DNA of 64,000 nucleotides. Source: Chrysaora quinquecirrha (lineage: Eukaryota; Cnidaria; Scyphozoa; Semaeostomeae; Pelagiidae). Location of the stretch: the NCBI GenBank assembly GCA_014526335.1, contig JACTAT010000058.1:1352665-1416664 (forward strand). The letters are read 5' to 3'. Both the position numbers and the translations under genes were made by a program. Shown one piece after another: positions 21,881-32,470 of the stretch. The first letter of the stretch is position 1. Every line of letters starts with the position of its first letter. Under the pieces are notes generated by a model that ran no database searches, was not told where the DNA came from, and worked only from the letters and a program-made list of their open reading frames with translations.

Positions 21881-22099
21881 TGGTCATTTTTCATCTCATT
21901 AGCATCATGATACATTTTTCTGCATTGTTCAGGACATAAATTGACAGTAACTGAATTTGATCTGAGATATTATTGAAATAATCATATTGAATTGTTGCTG
22001 ATAACAATCATTTTAAATATTCTATGCTATTTGAAGCGCATACTATTTTCTGATATTCTGTGAAAGTACACTTCAAACAGACACGTGTATCTTCAAATT

Positions 22100-22440
22100 C
22101 CGTTAGAACGAAGAAAATTGTATGCTTCAACGCAGAAATTTGCTAATACTTTTTCCTTGGATAAGCGCCCTTCTCTTGAATAAGCGCCCCTCTGGTTTGA
22201 GCCGGCCATCAGGTGTGAACTAGATACTCCTTTGATAGTGTATATGTGCAACCTTTTGATGGGAGGATGGACTTGAGAGAAACTTGTAGCAAGTCCAATG
22301 AGAGGATGGAAGAGACACCTTCTGCCAGTTGTTGCAGGACTTAATTTTCGCCAGAACGTTACTTTATTCATGAATTTTCGAAAAATTGCTCCTTTTTGAA
22401 ACGGATTTTTGAATAAGTTCTGCGGGCGCTCAGTGTAGGA
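22100..22440. repeat. AAGCGCCC-type dispersed repeat
   Basis: It contains GGATAAGCGCCCTTCTCTTGAATAAGCGCCCCT, followed by a block similar to the inverse of 33976-34200 (GAAGGTG..CTTGATTTCTCCA and the TTGGACCAATCTAATGGGA region), and ends near GATGCGGTATTTACG. Confidence 0.55.
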
Positions 22441-23300
22441 GATGCGGTATTTACGCGCTTTTTGTATATATTTCTAGGGTATTATTATTAGCATCAAGAA
22501 TTTGCTTGAAAATTATCAAAGAAGGAATAAATAGAAATATTGATACAACGGCACGACCCTGTGTTTTTGGTCTTTGCATCAAATACATTTATTTTGCTGT
22601 TCATTTTGCCAGTTGACGACGCGGAGCTTTTGATGATATATCTCTTTCTTTGCAGCTTGGTATTCTAGCAGTGTAGATCTCTCTCGAGCTGCTACGATCC
22701 TCGAAAGTGCTAGAAATATGCGATTGTGCTTAATATCATTGAAATCGGCCCAACAACATGTATTTTGTTGGTTTTTCTTAGTGGATAAACTGGATTAACT
22801 TTCCTGTAGATCCTTTTCAATAACAAAAGATTAATATTGCAAAATTCTGAGACTACTTCTATTTCAAAGATAGAACGTTTTTAACGTTTTTTCCATTTGA
22901 CAGGTGTGGTGTGCTAAATATGAGATTAACATAACGAACCTAAATTCAGGTGGATGAAATTTGACTGAATCTTAAAGTAATAATGATTATGAGATAAAGT
23001 AATTATTTTGACGAAGTAGTCATTTGGAAGTTGACGATGTATGACATGACATTCATTTGACCCAATTTGGACAAAATATTTGGGAATAGATAATGAACGC
23101 ACTGTTTTACAGCAATCTTGAGCTTGAAGAAGGGACAATGAATTTATTGTTATGTAAGAGCAAAACGGTTGGAGATGAGGTCAATTAGCTACTGTACGCT
23201 TTGAAATTGCTCGGGAAGTTTAATTTGGCTTTCATAGTAGTGAATCTATTCAGTGATAATGAATATGGAATGAGATGGATTGAGATACGATGTGAAGAGG

Positions 23301-24425
23301 ATGCCAAAAAGACGAATGGAGAACAAGCGTACATTTCTCAAAGTTGGTGGGAAATTATTTGAAACATACGAAGAAACATTGCAACGATTTCCGAATACAT
23401 TACTAGGAAACTACGACAGGCGGCAGAAATACTATAATGAGGAAGCTAATGAATATGTATTTAATTTCAGCGTTAGTGAAAGTGCTTTTGATGCCATACT
23501 GTTTTATTACCAATCATCTGGAATCATGTCACGGCCTTACGATGTCACTGAAGAGGACTTTCAAGATGCTTTGCGACTGTTCGAAATTTTCCAGTTACAT
23601 ATCGTAAGACTCGATACTGACCTGCCACGTAATGCGATTGCAAAGAAGTTATGGCTTATACTAGAATATCCCGAAACATCGCTTGCGGGGAAGATATTCG
23701 CCAATATATCGTTTCTCGTAATTATGATATCAAGTATTACATTTTGCGTGCAAACATTGGATGTCAACCGTTCGCCGTCGAAATCTATGCCGCAACAATC
23801 TCGAAGTAATGTTTGGTTTATATTGGAGAGTATATTCATTTCTTGGTTTACGCCGGAATATATATTACGCGTAGCTTCGGCTCCTCGTAAATCGGAATTC
23901 ATATTCTCATTATTAGGCCTGATGGATCTTGCTGCGATAGTCCCGTATTTTGTAACATTGATAATGATGGAAGACGCGTCAAGTGCGCGATCATTCGCGA
24001 TTATTCGCGCATTTCGATTAGTTCAAGCGTTGCGAATAATCAAACTGACACGACATAGTAAAAGTCTACAATTAATGGGAAAAGCATTAGTTTATTGCAG
24101 AGATCAAGTTGGTTCGTTGTTGTTCTTTTTGGTAATAAATTCAATAGTGGGTGCAGCAATGATGTATCATTTTGAATCTCTTCATAATGAGCAATTCTCT
24201 AGTATTCCAGCAGCCATGTGGTTTTGTATTATATCAATGACTACTGTCGGATATGGCGATATTGTGCCTGTGACAGTTGCAGGGAAATTGGCTGGTACTT
24301 TGTGTATCATCATGGGTACTATAACATTGTTTCATCTTTTCTTGCCTGTTTATTTGACTTATTTCTCGCTGTTTTATAACTCAAGCAAAGGAAAAAAGTC
24401 AATAGATAATCGATGGAACACCTAG
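23301..24425 (+). CDS. Shaker-type voltage-gated potassium channel subunit, 374 aa, intronless
   Basis: The ATG at 23301 is chosen because it precedes the T1 domain (TFLKVGGKLFETYEETLQRF, residues about 11-95, lacking the zinc-binding HxC..CC motif of Kv2-4). Six membrane segments follow: S1 about 132-151, S2 about 169-190 (ESIFISWFTPEYILR), S3 about 200-222, S4 about 231-255, S5 about 268-290, S6 about 329-358. The selectivity filter is TMTTVGYGD-like (SMTTVGYGDIVP, 312-323). S4 reads R236-R239-Q242-R245-K248-R251, so the third Shaker arginine is glutamine. The S6 PVP gate motif is replaced by FLP (347-349). The tail is very short. It would form tetramers in the plasma membrane and conduct K+. 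It is closest to the 30686-32470 gene. Subfamily beyond Kv1/Shaker-like is not certain. Confidence 0.92.
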   Translation: MPKRRMENKRTFLKVGGKLFETYEETLQRFPNTLLGNYDRRQKYYNEEANEYVFNFSVSESAFDAILFYYQSSGIMSRPYDVTEEDFQDALRLFEIFQLHIVRLDTDLPRNAIAKKLWLILEYPETSLAGKIFANISFLVIMISSITFCVQTLDVNRSPSKSMPQQSRSNVWFILESIFISWFTPEYILRVASAPRKSEFIFSLLGLMDLAAIVPYFVTLIMMEDASSARSFAIIRAFRLVQALRIIKLTRHSKSLQLMGKALVYCRDQVGSLLFFLVINSIVGAAMMYHFESLHNEQFSSIPAAMWFCIISMTTVGYGDIVPVTVAGKLAGTLCIIMGTITLFHLFLPVYLTYFSLFYNSSKGKKSIDNRWNT

Positions 24426-24439
24426 TCTTATTACACGAG

Positions 24440-25240
24440 TCTCAGTTCTGCTCATAAATGTAGAGCAACAACAACAGCAATTCACTACTCTAAAGCCTGC
24501 CGCACCGTTTGCGCGAAATTTTTGCTGAGAAATTAGTCATTGGTGGCTGTGAGGAAAATTTCTATCGTGTTTGATATTTTCTGCCATTCGTGACTTCCTC
24601 GCTGTGTGCGGCGGCCACCATGCAAAAGAGGCCAGTTTTAGCTTCTAAATTCGAACGTTTTGATCGAAGCGTTTGAAGTCACATACGCCACCCTTTCTGC
24701 TGCTCACTGATTGGTTATATGCTAATCTTTCGTTTGATCTGACCCAAATTTGAATCGCATGAAGAAAAAATATTTGAATTGCAATAAGAGAGGGGGAAGT
24801 TAATAAGCCAGAAAAATGCAAATAAAATGCTGCAATCTTATTGGTTCCGTTAATTTTTTGGCGAAGAGTGGCCTCTTTTTGCATGCAAAAGCCCAGTTTG
24901 AGTACCCTTTAAAGGTGGTAGCTGCGGACTTGTGTAATGGGACATCTAAGTCTAATGGAACATCTTTTGATTACTGTTGCTGCTTTTGTTGTTTTGTGTT
25001 GTTGTTTTTGTGTTGTTGTTTTATTGTTGCATTTAGTATACTTTGTTACAATACACGTATAAAATTATTCGAATGTCATATATGCTTTGTTGCTGTTGTG
25101 TTATTGTTGTTATTTTTGCTGTTTTTATTGTTGTCTTAAGTATACTCTGACATTAAATGTATATAATTATTCAAATTACACATGTAACTTCTTCCGATGT
25201 AGTGATAGCTGTAACATAAAATAAGACACGCTAAAGTTAA
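24440..25240. other. Intergenic DNA with a TTG/GTT-rich simple sequence
   Basis: Between about 24970 and 25135 the plus strand is dominated by GTTGTT/TTTTGTTG words and gives Cys/Leu/Phe-rich spurious frames. Nothing else was recognised. Confidence 0.6.
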
Positions 25241-25278
25241 GCTGTCTATTGTACCAGAAAATCTAGAATGCTATCTTA

Positions 25279-25375
25279 GACTTATTACCTGAGTCTTGGT
25301 TATCGCTATTGAGTTTGAACGCTAGACGCTCAAACTACTTAGTTTGAACGATCTCGTTTGTTACGCTAGATATGA
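25279..25375. mobile_element. Degenerate copy of the 121-bp GACTTATTAC MITE between 39-bp direct repeats
   Basis: It begins GACTTATTACCTGAGTC..GGTTATCGCT like 3487-3607, then diverges (GACGCTCAAACTA..GTTTGAACGATCTCG). ACCAGAAAATCTAGAATGC followed by TATCT occurs on both sides (25252-25275 and about 25391-25414). Confidence 0.55.
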
Positions 25376-25839
25376 TAAGCTGTATATTGAACCAGAAAAT
25401 CTAGAATGCTATCTATTCACCTTTTACGTTCTATAAACCACATTTGATATACACATTTACTTTGAACCCATATTCTAGACGATATTTGCGAAAAGTTTGG
25501 AATCAGTTGCATAAGAAGGGAATGGACCATGACTGAAACAACTTCCTTCAATCATGCCACTTATTTGTACTTTACCAAACAATGTGTGGAACATTTTAAA
25601 TGTACGTTCATGATAGAATTCCTGAACGTTGTTTCTAAGTTTCATTTGATCATGATGAAATAAAGGATCATGATGAAAAATCAAGGAAATAAGAAGTTTT
25701 AAGAGAAACTGACATTCTAACCTACTTTCATAAGAAATCTGATCACATGAGGAAAAGTTTGGTGGTTCTTGTGTTCCATAGCGGACCAAGGAATAAACAG
25801 ATGCTGTTTATGCACACTCGTTAGTTGTTCATTGGAAGT

Positions 25840-26230
25840 TGTTGTTCATTTTCCTTGGTCCTGCTTCTCTGTCCTGTTCCTAAGTCTTGTTGTTGTTCAT
25901 GTTCCTCAATGCTGTGCCTTAGTCTTGTTACAGCTCGTATTCCCAGTCCTGTTCCTCATTGCTGTTCCTCGGCGCTATTTCATAGTCTTGTTATTTTCAT
26001 GTTTCTTGGTCCTGTTCCTCGGTGCTGTACCTTCGTCTTGTTGTTGTTCATGTTCCTCAGTGCTGTGCCTTAGTCTTGTTACTATTCTTATTCCCAGTCC
26101 TGTTCCTTAGTTCTGTTCCTCGGCCTTTTCATAGTCTTGTTATGTTCATGTTCCTTGATCCTGCTCCTCAGTCCTGTTCCCGGTCCTGTTCCTTAGTCTT
26201 CTTGTTGTTCAAGTTCCTCACTATCATGTA
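25840..26230. repeat. About 149-bp tandem repeat built of TCCTGTTCCT words
   Basis: GTCTTGTTGTTGTTCATGTTCCTCA recurs near 25885 and 26034. The intervening sequence is made of shorter TCAGTCCTGTTCCTTAG-type subrepeats. Frames through it encode only low-complexity Leu/Val/Cys/Pro. Confidence 0.8.
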
Positions 26231-26680
26231 TTAGTATATTTAGACTAGCCCTTGCCCATCAGTTTGCGGAAAAGTTTAAGGCCAATGATACACATCAAAC
26301 AATCCAAATTAAATTAAAAGTTGCATTTAAATGTAAACAGATTGAATGCAAGTTTTGTTATTTATCTAATTTTCAAATTTAATTCATTTTAATGTCACTT
26401 GGCTAAGAAAATTCTAAAATGAAATTATGTATTGTCTTTTAAAGTTAGTAAGCTCAAATTGATTAATATAAATCTCAATTTTAATTCATAAAATAAAATT
26501 AATGGTAAATAAAGCTCTTGGCCAAAAATTTCGCAAAATTAAGCTGACTTACGGCAGCCAATAAACGTCGGGAAAATTTCCTTGAAGTCAATGCCACTTA
26601 TAAAGGACTATTAGCGAGTCGTTCCGACCAGCACCAGTGTGGCAGATCAAAAATGGGTCAGCGTATATTACCCCACTACT

Positions 26681-27140
26681 CAGAGGCGGACTGGCAGCGA
26701 ATCTCAAGGGTTGCTATTTCCAGTAAAATGGGCCTGATTTTACTATACCGATTTTTTGTCAGTTGCTGCTAGCTAGCTCCTATGTAAAAAATCAATTCGA
26801 GGCAAGGGCTACTGTTCATGTAAAATACTTCTTTTCTTATTTGCGATATTTCGCTGGCAAAATTGCCTCCCTTTACACATATTTCTATATTTTCTTGCTT
26901 CCATAGTTTTGTGCGCATATGCTGATTTTTTTTTACTTCTTTCCAATTATCTGCATTGAGAAACAATTTCTGTTATTTCCACCTGTTTTCATAGTGAGCG
27001 AAACCAATGCAAATCTTTTCGAAATCCTAAGAAATCGAAGAGATTTGCTCAAGAAACAACAGAAACAGTTTGTTAAAGACCCTATAATAAGAAGGCCCGG
27101 GTTGCAATCGCAACCTAGCATCCCTGCCAGTCCGCCCCTG
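26681..27140. mobile_element. hAT-like non-autonomous element, 460 bp
   Basis: The left end CAGAGGCGGACTGGCAG matches the inverse of the right end (CTGCCAGTCCGCCCCTG). The flanking octamers are CCACTACT (26673-26680) and CCACTACC (27141-27148), a 7 of 8 match. The CAG..GGCGG ends and 8-bp duplication fit hAT. It contains a 93-codon frame of no recognised kind. Confidence 0.85.
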
Positions 27141-27288
27141 CCACTACCCGAAGCAGATGCAAAGAGTGAAGGAAACTTGACGCGCCTTCCCCGCGGATGA
27201 CAGCGGGAAAATCACATCTTGGAAGCTCGCACAGCTTGCTAAAACGCACTTGAACAAAACGACGATCAGATCTCTTTTGTGTTTTGGT

Positions 27289-27370
27289 ATATAAGACTAG
27301 TCCTTGCCCGTGTCTCACCACCCCTTTCAAGGGCCTTTGCCACGCAAGAACTTCCACCTCTAAGGGGCTG
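27289..27370 (+). repeat. GACTAG.CCTTGCCCGT dispersed repeat, copy
   Basis: AGACTAGTCCTTGCCCGTGTC..CACC.CCTTTCAAGG..CTTG.CA.GCAAG.ACTTCCAC is shared with 36083-36200 and, inverted, with 40585-40700. A short piece of it is at 26236-26262. Confidence 0.7.
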
Positions 27371-27634
27371 TGGATTAAAATGTAAGTACTTTAGGACGAG
27401 GAAAGAAATTCCACGTTCCTTTACAATGTTCTTGGCCTCGCATGTGTACGTTACTTAGCTTAGGTCTTCAGGACCTTCAGTGCTTTTGCTTGGTCCTAGC
27501 TCGAAGTTCTGTTTCCTGATCAAATTCTGATTCTTAATGCAGCTGCATAGAACTGTGAATCATTTCCAAGTTTTCTAGACGATCTGTTTACTTGTGTTTT
27601 ATATTTATAAATGAAATAAAATAAAATGCTGAAA

Positions 27635-27660
27635 ATGATGATGTTGATGATGATATTGAC

Positions 27661-27694
<34 letters not shown>

Positions 27695-27710
27695 GTGATG
27701 CTGATGGTGA

Positions 27711-27741
<31 letters not shown>

Positions 27742-27773
27742 GGCGATGATGGAGATGATGGCGATGCTGCTGC

Positions 27774-27807
<34 letters not shown>

Positions 27808-27862
27808 GGCGATGATGGAGATGATGGCGATGTTAATGATGATAATGATGATGATGATATCT
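27635..27862. repeat. (GAT)n microsatellite
   Basis: About 230 bp of GATGATGAT with GGC/GCT/GTT interruptions; both strands are open and encode poly-Met/Asp or poly-Ser by chance. Confidence 0.97.
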
Positions 27863-27899
27863 TCTTTCTGTGTTTTTCATTCAGCCTCACCTCACGTAT

Positions 27900-28660
27900 G
27901 GTGGTCTCTGTAGAATTGTTCTTAACCCTTTACTCGACGATGGAACCATATGGTTACAAATTATTCCACCGAGTCCAAGATTCCCCCGTTCCGTAGAATA
28001 GCCATGATTCGTGTGTTTTTACATAGAGTAATACCTATGGATTGTATTCAAAACTTCTTTGGAGTGGATTCTTCACTAATGGCGGCTGGTTTTAGCATTT
28101 CGTTCGACCGAGTCGAAGATTTTTAGGCCCGACAAAATTTCTGGCCTAAATAGAAAGTCGAAAATTCTCATTTTTTTGCAAGTAAATAACACAGTGACAG
28201 GAAGTGGATACTTTTCTTGCAGCTTTTCAGACGGGCTTTCGTTTGGACATAACAGCGAACCTTTTCAGTTAAGATGGTGGCTGTTATGGGGCATGGGCCT
28301 TTTTGGGGAAAAAATTTATGAAAAATCGCCCTCGCCCCCCTGAACAATTTTTTTTGCATTTTTGTGATTAAAATCGTCATATCAATCAGATTTGAAGATC
28401 TAGGCAATATATTACAAGTATTTCAATATTTGCCGAGTAAAGGGTTAATTAGACTGAATGCATTTTACATTCCGTTAGTTAATTATCACAAAATGATTCT
28501 AATAACAGCTATCAAGAGCAAACAGCAGCCACAGTGACTCTAATTGCTACAAAGACTTTTTATAACTAAAAATACAAGCTTGCTAATCAATACTGTTTGC
28601 CGTCTTGTAAATAATTGATTCTTTAATCGTCACCATTTCAGATTAAGATTATGCATCTTG
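27900..28660. other. Foldback-like intergenic block
   Basis: AACCCTTTACTCGACGATGG near 27924 is mirrored by TTTGCCGAGTAAAGGGTTAAT near 28430. This suggests a roughly 520-bp inverted-repeat element (AACCCTTTACTCG..CGAGTAAAGGGTT). No coding signal. Confidence 0.55.
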
Positions 28661-29364
28661 TACTTTTAGTTTCACTGCTGCGCCTTGGCATGAAAAATTC
28701 ATGTGCCATGGCTCCTTTTTAGTTGCAATAATCTTCAATAAAACCACGGAAATGATAATAATAGGAAATTTCTATCTTTGCTTACAAACTTTGCCCATAA
28801 GGAAGACAAGAAACTGTAGGAGAACATCTTTTGGTTGGAAATTCGTGTATTTAATTTTGACTTTAAAAGTAGGTGGTTGCTTGACAACGGTCAGCTGTGA
28901 GCTTGTTTAAGCACTTTTGATCGGTAGACAAAATAACTTAGCAAACATCTCCCTGTGATGCATCTGCCATCCTCTGTTGTTCGCAAACAGACCTTTTCAA
29001 AGAGGTCTGGGTCGGCGCGACATTTTTCTGGAAAAAAGGTAGATATCAGGAGTAAGGGAATCCTCTCTTGGTGCAACGACTATGATTGCAGCCGCTTTAG
29101 GAGAGTAAGTGCAACAGATTTTACTTCTAATTCACGAATAATGGAAGAATAAGAGGAAAAAAGGAATCGTATGTGAGAGGATTCCATTGTGTTTTGCATT
29201 TAGAATGCAAGCTATCGCAAATATTCGAAGATTACAAGGACATTTAAAGAAGTAAAAGTCCGAAAATGTCGAGAATCTTAATTCACATACTTCTTAGCTT
29301 TATTATTTTTTTGGTATTGGTAGGCACACACACTTCCTATTCCCACAAGGTATGGGTTTCTGTA

Positions 29365-29724
29365 CACTCTTTTTTTTTTATAAGAACCAGGAAATTTTTA
29401 TTGAGGCTTGCTGTTCTTAAGTTTTTGCCTTTTTTGAGCCTGAAATGTTCTTAATGTGTTCTTAATTCCTTGGTTACTGAGACATCTAGATTTTGTCAGT
29501 GAATGTCTTTAGTGGTAATAGGGTTGTGTAAAAATGGAGCATGCTTGTCCAGTTCACTGTTTGCTTGCTTTTTACATTGTCTGACTGTCGTACTTTCATA
29601 TTTAGCTGATATTCTTAGGGCTTATGAAAACACCCAGCCTCAGCTTGTTCTTATTTTGTTCTTAAAATCTGGGCAGAATCCAGGCTCGTGTTCTTATAAA
29701 ATTCTTCTTATAAAAAAAAGAGTG
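29365..29724. mobile_element. TA-target MITE, GTTCTTA-word subfamily, copy 1
   Basis: A 360-bp element flanked by TA (29363-29364 and 29725-29726). The ends are CACTCTTTTTTTTTTATAAG and TTATAAAAAAAAGAGTG. The interior repeats GTTCTTAA/GTTCTTATT. By eye it is about 94-95% identical to the opposite-orientation copy at 51486-51842. A frame of 86 codons on it reappears in the other copy only because the DNA is the same. Confidence 0.9.
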
Positions 29725-29764
29725 TACTTCGCACGGGGATGCCACTGTAAAACCCAGGGTTAAT

Positions 29765-29949
29765 CTAATTAGTGCGACCCCAGTCCTTCCTCTCTCGATG
29801 TGACCACACCTCATGATTTCTTTTGCTTTTGCCTGGAATTACAAAGTGTTGGCGTCTCTCCTCACTCTTTGCTTTTGACCTCAGTGGGAATGGAACCCAC
29901 GGCTGCGAGTCATATTTGCTAACCACTTGGTCACTCTTACCAAGTGGCA
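29765..29949 (-). mobile_element. tRNA-like SINE fragment, interrupted by a MITE
   Basis: Read on the minus strand it has GAGTGACCAAGTGGTTAGC, ATATGACTCGCAGCC, then GTGGGTTCCATTCCCAC (B-box like). This resembles a class II tRNA head followed by a non-tRNA body. It is cut by the MITE that begins at 29952. Confidence 0.5.
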
Positions 29950-29951
29950 TA

Positions 29952-30319
29952 CACGTTTTTTTTTTATAAGGAACACCTTTATAAGGAACTCGAGGCTGAA
30001 AATTTCCAAAAAATTAAGGAACTTTAAGGAACTGTCGAGGCTCGGATGAAAAACTAAGAAACTCTTTTTGAAAGAACAAAACGGTTTGTACGAAAAAGGA
30101 ACAGAAGTACAATATATTCCCCATGGTTCTTCCCCAAAAGGCTCCATTAATACTTAAAGTTAGAAATGAAGAATAGTTTCTACGAATTTGCTGTAAAAAT
30201 TAGTATTTATACATATACCACGACAAGGAACAGTATAAGGAACTTTCAGCCTCATTTTGTTGAAAAATTAAGGAAATCCAGCCTCAACTCGGACTAAAGG
30301 TTCCTTATAAAATAACGTG
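29952..30319. mobile_element. TA-target MITE, GGAAC-word subfamily, copy 3
   Basis: A 368-bp element with TA flanks and ends CACGTTTTTTTTTTATAAGG and TTATAAAATAACGTG. AAGGAAC/GTTCCTT words occur in the ends (TTATAAGGAAC twice at the left) and in the interior (TTAAGGAACTTTAAGGAAC). Confidence 0.87.
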
Positions 30320-30459
30320 TAGCATGACGTCCAACGTTGGAGAGGTAAAAGGGCGTGGTCAAAATAAAAAAATGGGCGTGGTTTTAAGAATAAGTACCCA
30401 AGTCGTATCCCGCGACACTTTAACATCAGATTTGGCCTTTATAAAAATATGTCTTGGCG

Positions 30460-30516
30460 ATGATAGGGGGGAAGCTGCCCCCCATTTCCCCTTTGCTGCG
30501 CCACTGCTCTTACCAC
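30460..30516. mobile_element. Right end of a hAT-like element (fragment)
   Basis: GGGGGAAGCTGCCCCCCATT..GCTGCGCCACTG reads inward from the right as CAGTGGCGCAGC, resembling the termini at 5290 and 6406. No left end was found nearby. Confidence 0.4.
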
Positions 30517-30685
30517 TGAAAATATTAGTATGCTTCCAAACGTGATATGTTATGCAGTTGATGCAGTTCTTTATAGATATTTGAATAATATAGATATTCT
30601 GAATAGATCGATATTTTATTTTATTGACGTTATTCAGTAACTACAATCACTATTATTTATTGATCAAATTTTTCAGTAAACTCAT

Positions 30686-32470
30686 TCAAATATCTGACAA
30701 ACTTTCAGCCTCTTCCAACATTGCATCTTGATGCTCCAAATTAAACCACTGCAAAGAAAGAGCTTTTCTATGGCTTTGTAAAAATCTTTTATTTTCACAG
30801 TCATCCGACTCCGAGAATGTCCGACCCCTTGAAGTTGTTGGTGCGACAGTAACCGAAGCACTCCGGTTTTGCCTCGGCAAGACAGTTGGAAACCTTTGAG
30901 AATTTTCGTGTAGATCTGCGAATATTTTCGGGCGATCTACGACTGCTTTGCGTCGCCCTCGTGATGTCATTTTAGATATATTTGTTTCACTTCCTTTGTT
31001 CTGGTCGTAGCTCAGATGATCAGTGTCTTTTTCGGTATTCGAACTACCCGTCGAATCTAATATTGTTCTCATTCGGAGTCCAGACCGAATAGAAGACGTA
31101 GAGTCATTAACAGCGGAATCCATAGCCGACGGCTTCCAATCAAATGGTGATTCAGTTGACGATATCTTTCGTAAGTAATCGTACTTAATTTTTCGCATAA
31201 AGGTGTCTTCTACGACGACCGATTGTTTCCGAGCAGGTGAAAAACCTTCTCGTGTGCCTACACTGGGTGATCGTGACATGGTAACTGACGGACGAGGTCT
31301 TCTTATTGACGAGACTGCAGTAGACATTTTCGAGATTGCCTTTGGTTCAGGTTTAGGGTCTTGCTCTTTTTCAAGCTCTTCTTTTTCTAGTTGATTCAGA
31401 AAGGAAAGCTCATACAGCAATGCGAAATATGATAAATAGACTGGTATAAAAATATGGAATAAGACAACTATTCCAACCAGTATTGTCACTGCTCCCATTA
31501 CCTTACCAAGACTTGTTTGAGGCACGATGTCCCCATACCCTACAGTTGTCATTGATATTACACAAAACCACATGGTATCCATTATACTTGTTCCACGAGA
31601 TTTCGGCGAACTTTTTTCTATCCAATATAAAACACTACCACACGCCAAACAGTTAATGAAGAAAAAGACTAATAGAAGAGAAATCTGCCCTTTGCAATAA
31701 TACAGCGATTTACCCAATAGCTGTAAACTCTTGCTATGTCTTGTTAACTTTAAAATCCTGAATATCTGTAGAAATCTCAGCAGTCTAACGACATTGTTAT
31801 TTTGTTTTTGTATGAAGAGTACAGTGATTAGAAACGGTAGAATCGCTGCAAGATCTACAATACCCAATACTGAAAATATAAATTTCCTTTTCTTCGGTTG
31901 GCTGGTACATCGTAGAATATATTCAACGAAGAACCACGCTGTGTAAACTGATTCAAGTATTGTCCATAAACTTCCAGGCGCTAAATGGCCTATACTGGTG
32001 GGTGCTTTATTGCATAAGCGAAGAGTTGTGCAGTTTACCGTTTCTAGACAGTATGTCACGGTCGATATGACGATCATAAGCAAAGAAAAACAAGCAAAAA
32101 TTCTCGCAAAAATCGAGGATTCCGGGCACTCCATAAACAACCAAAGTTTTTGTCGGAATTTGCGACGTTCTGCATTCGGTAGATTTTTGGCAACCGGGTC
32201 CTTGATTATGCCAAAGAACCGCAACTCGTCTTGAAATTCATTATCATCTATAGTATCTGGTTTCGCTAATATTCCGCCTGACTGGTAGAAAAATAATATC
32301 GTGTCGAAAATATGATGACTTCGATCGAAATAGAATTCATTTTTTTCGCCATTGCAGAATGGAGCGCGTAGAATCGGATTGCCCAGAAGAGTATTCGGAA
32401 ATCTCATCAGCGTTTCTTCGTACGTTTCATAATAAACTCCTCGTATATTAAAAGCAAGTCGTCTTCCCAT
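30686..32470 (-). CDS. Shaker-type voltage-gated potassium channel subunit, 594 aa, intronless, with long cytoplasmic tail
   Basis: It starts MGRRLAFNIRGVYYETYEET, placing the T1 domain (about 6-90) right at the N-terminus. S1 is about 119-141, S2 168-187 (ESVYTAWFFVEYILR), S3 196-220, S4 226-250, S5 261-284, S6 322-353. The filter is SMTTVGYGDIVP (306-317). S4 reads R229-R232-Q235-R238-K241-R244, again with Gln at the third position. S6 has FIP (341-343) in place of PVP. After S6 comes a roughly 240-residue Ser/Arg-rich tail with RRPRP and RGR patches, which could be phosphorylated. The last residues LSDI fit a class I PDZ ligand (S at -2, I at 0). It lies tail-to-tail with 23301-24425 and is clearly paralogous to it. 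Confidence 0.93.
   Translation of the reverse strand: MGRRLAFNIRGVYYETYEETLMRFPNTLLGNPILRAPFCNGEKNEFYFDRSHHIFDTILFFYQSGGILAKPDTIDDNEFQDELRFFGIIKDPVAKNLPNAERRKFRQKLWLFMECPESSIFARIFACFSLLMIVISTVTYCLETVNCTTLRLCNKAPTSIGHLAPGSLWTILESVYTAWFFVEYILRCTSQPKKRKFIFSVLGIVDLAAILPFLITVLFIQKQNNNVVRLLRFLQIFRILKLTRHSKSLQLLGKSLYYCKGQISLLLVFFFINCLACGSVLYWIEKSSPKSRGTSIMDTMWFCVISMTTVGYGDIVPQTSLGKVMGAVTILVGIVVLFHIFIPVYLSYFALLYELSFLNQLEKEELEKEQDPKPEPKAISKMSTAVSSIRRPRPSVTMSRSPSVGTREGFSPARKQSVVVEDTFMRKIKYDYLRKISSTESPFDWKPSAMDSAVNDSTSSIRSGLRMRTILDSTGSSNTEKDTDHLSYDQNKGSETNISKMTSRGRRKAVVDRPKIFADLHENSQRFPTVLPRQNRSASVTVAPTTSRGRTFSESDDCENKRFLQSHRKALSLQWFNLEHQDAMLEEAESLSDI

Noticed and set aside
26919..27200. 93-codon frame with a plausible basic helix and proline-rich end
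   Set aside because: It lies mostly inside the hAT-like element 26681-27140 bounded by near-identical octamers, so it is more likely part of the transposon than an exon.
27588..27913. Met-rich and Ser-rich frames
   Set aside because: Translations of a (GAT)n microsatellite on both strands.
29503..29763. 86-codon frame that has a close relative on the minus strand at 51362-51706
   Set aside because: The protein similarity is explained by the two copies of the same MITE; the frame contains its terminal repeats.
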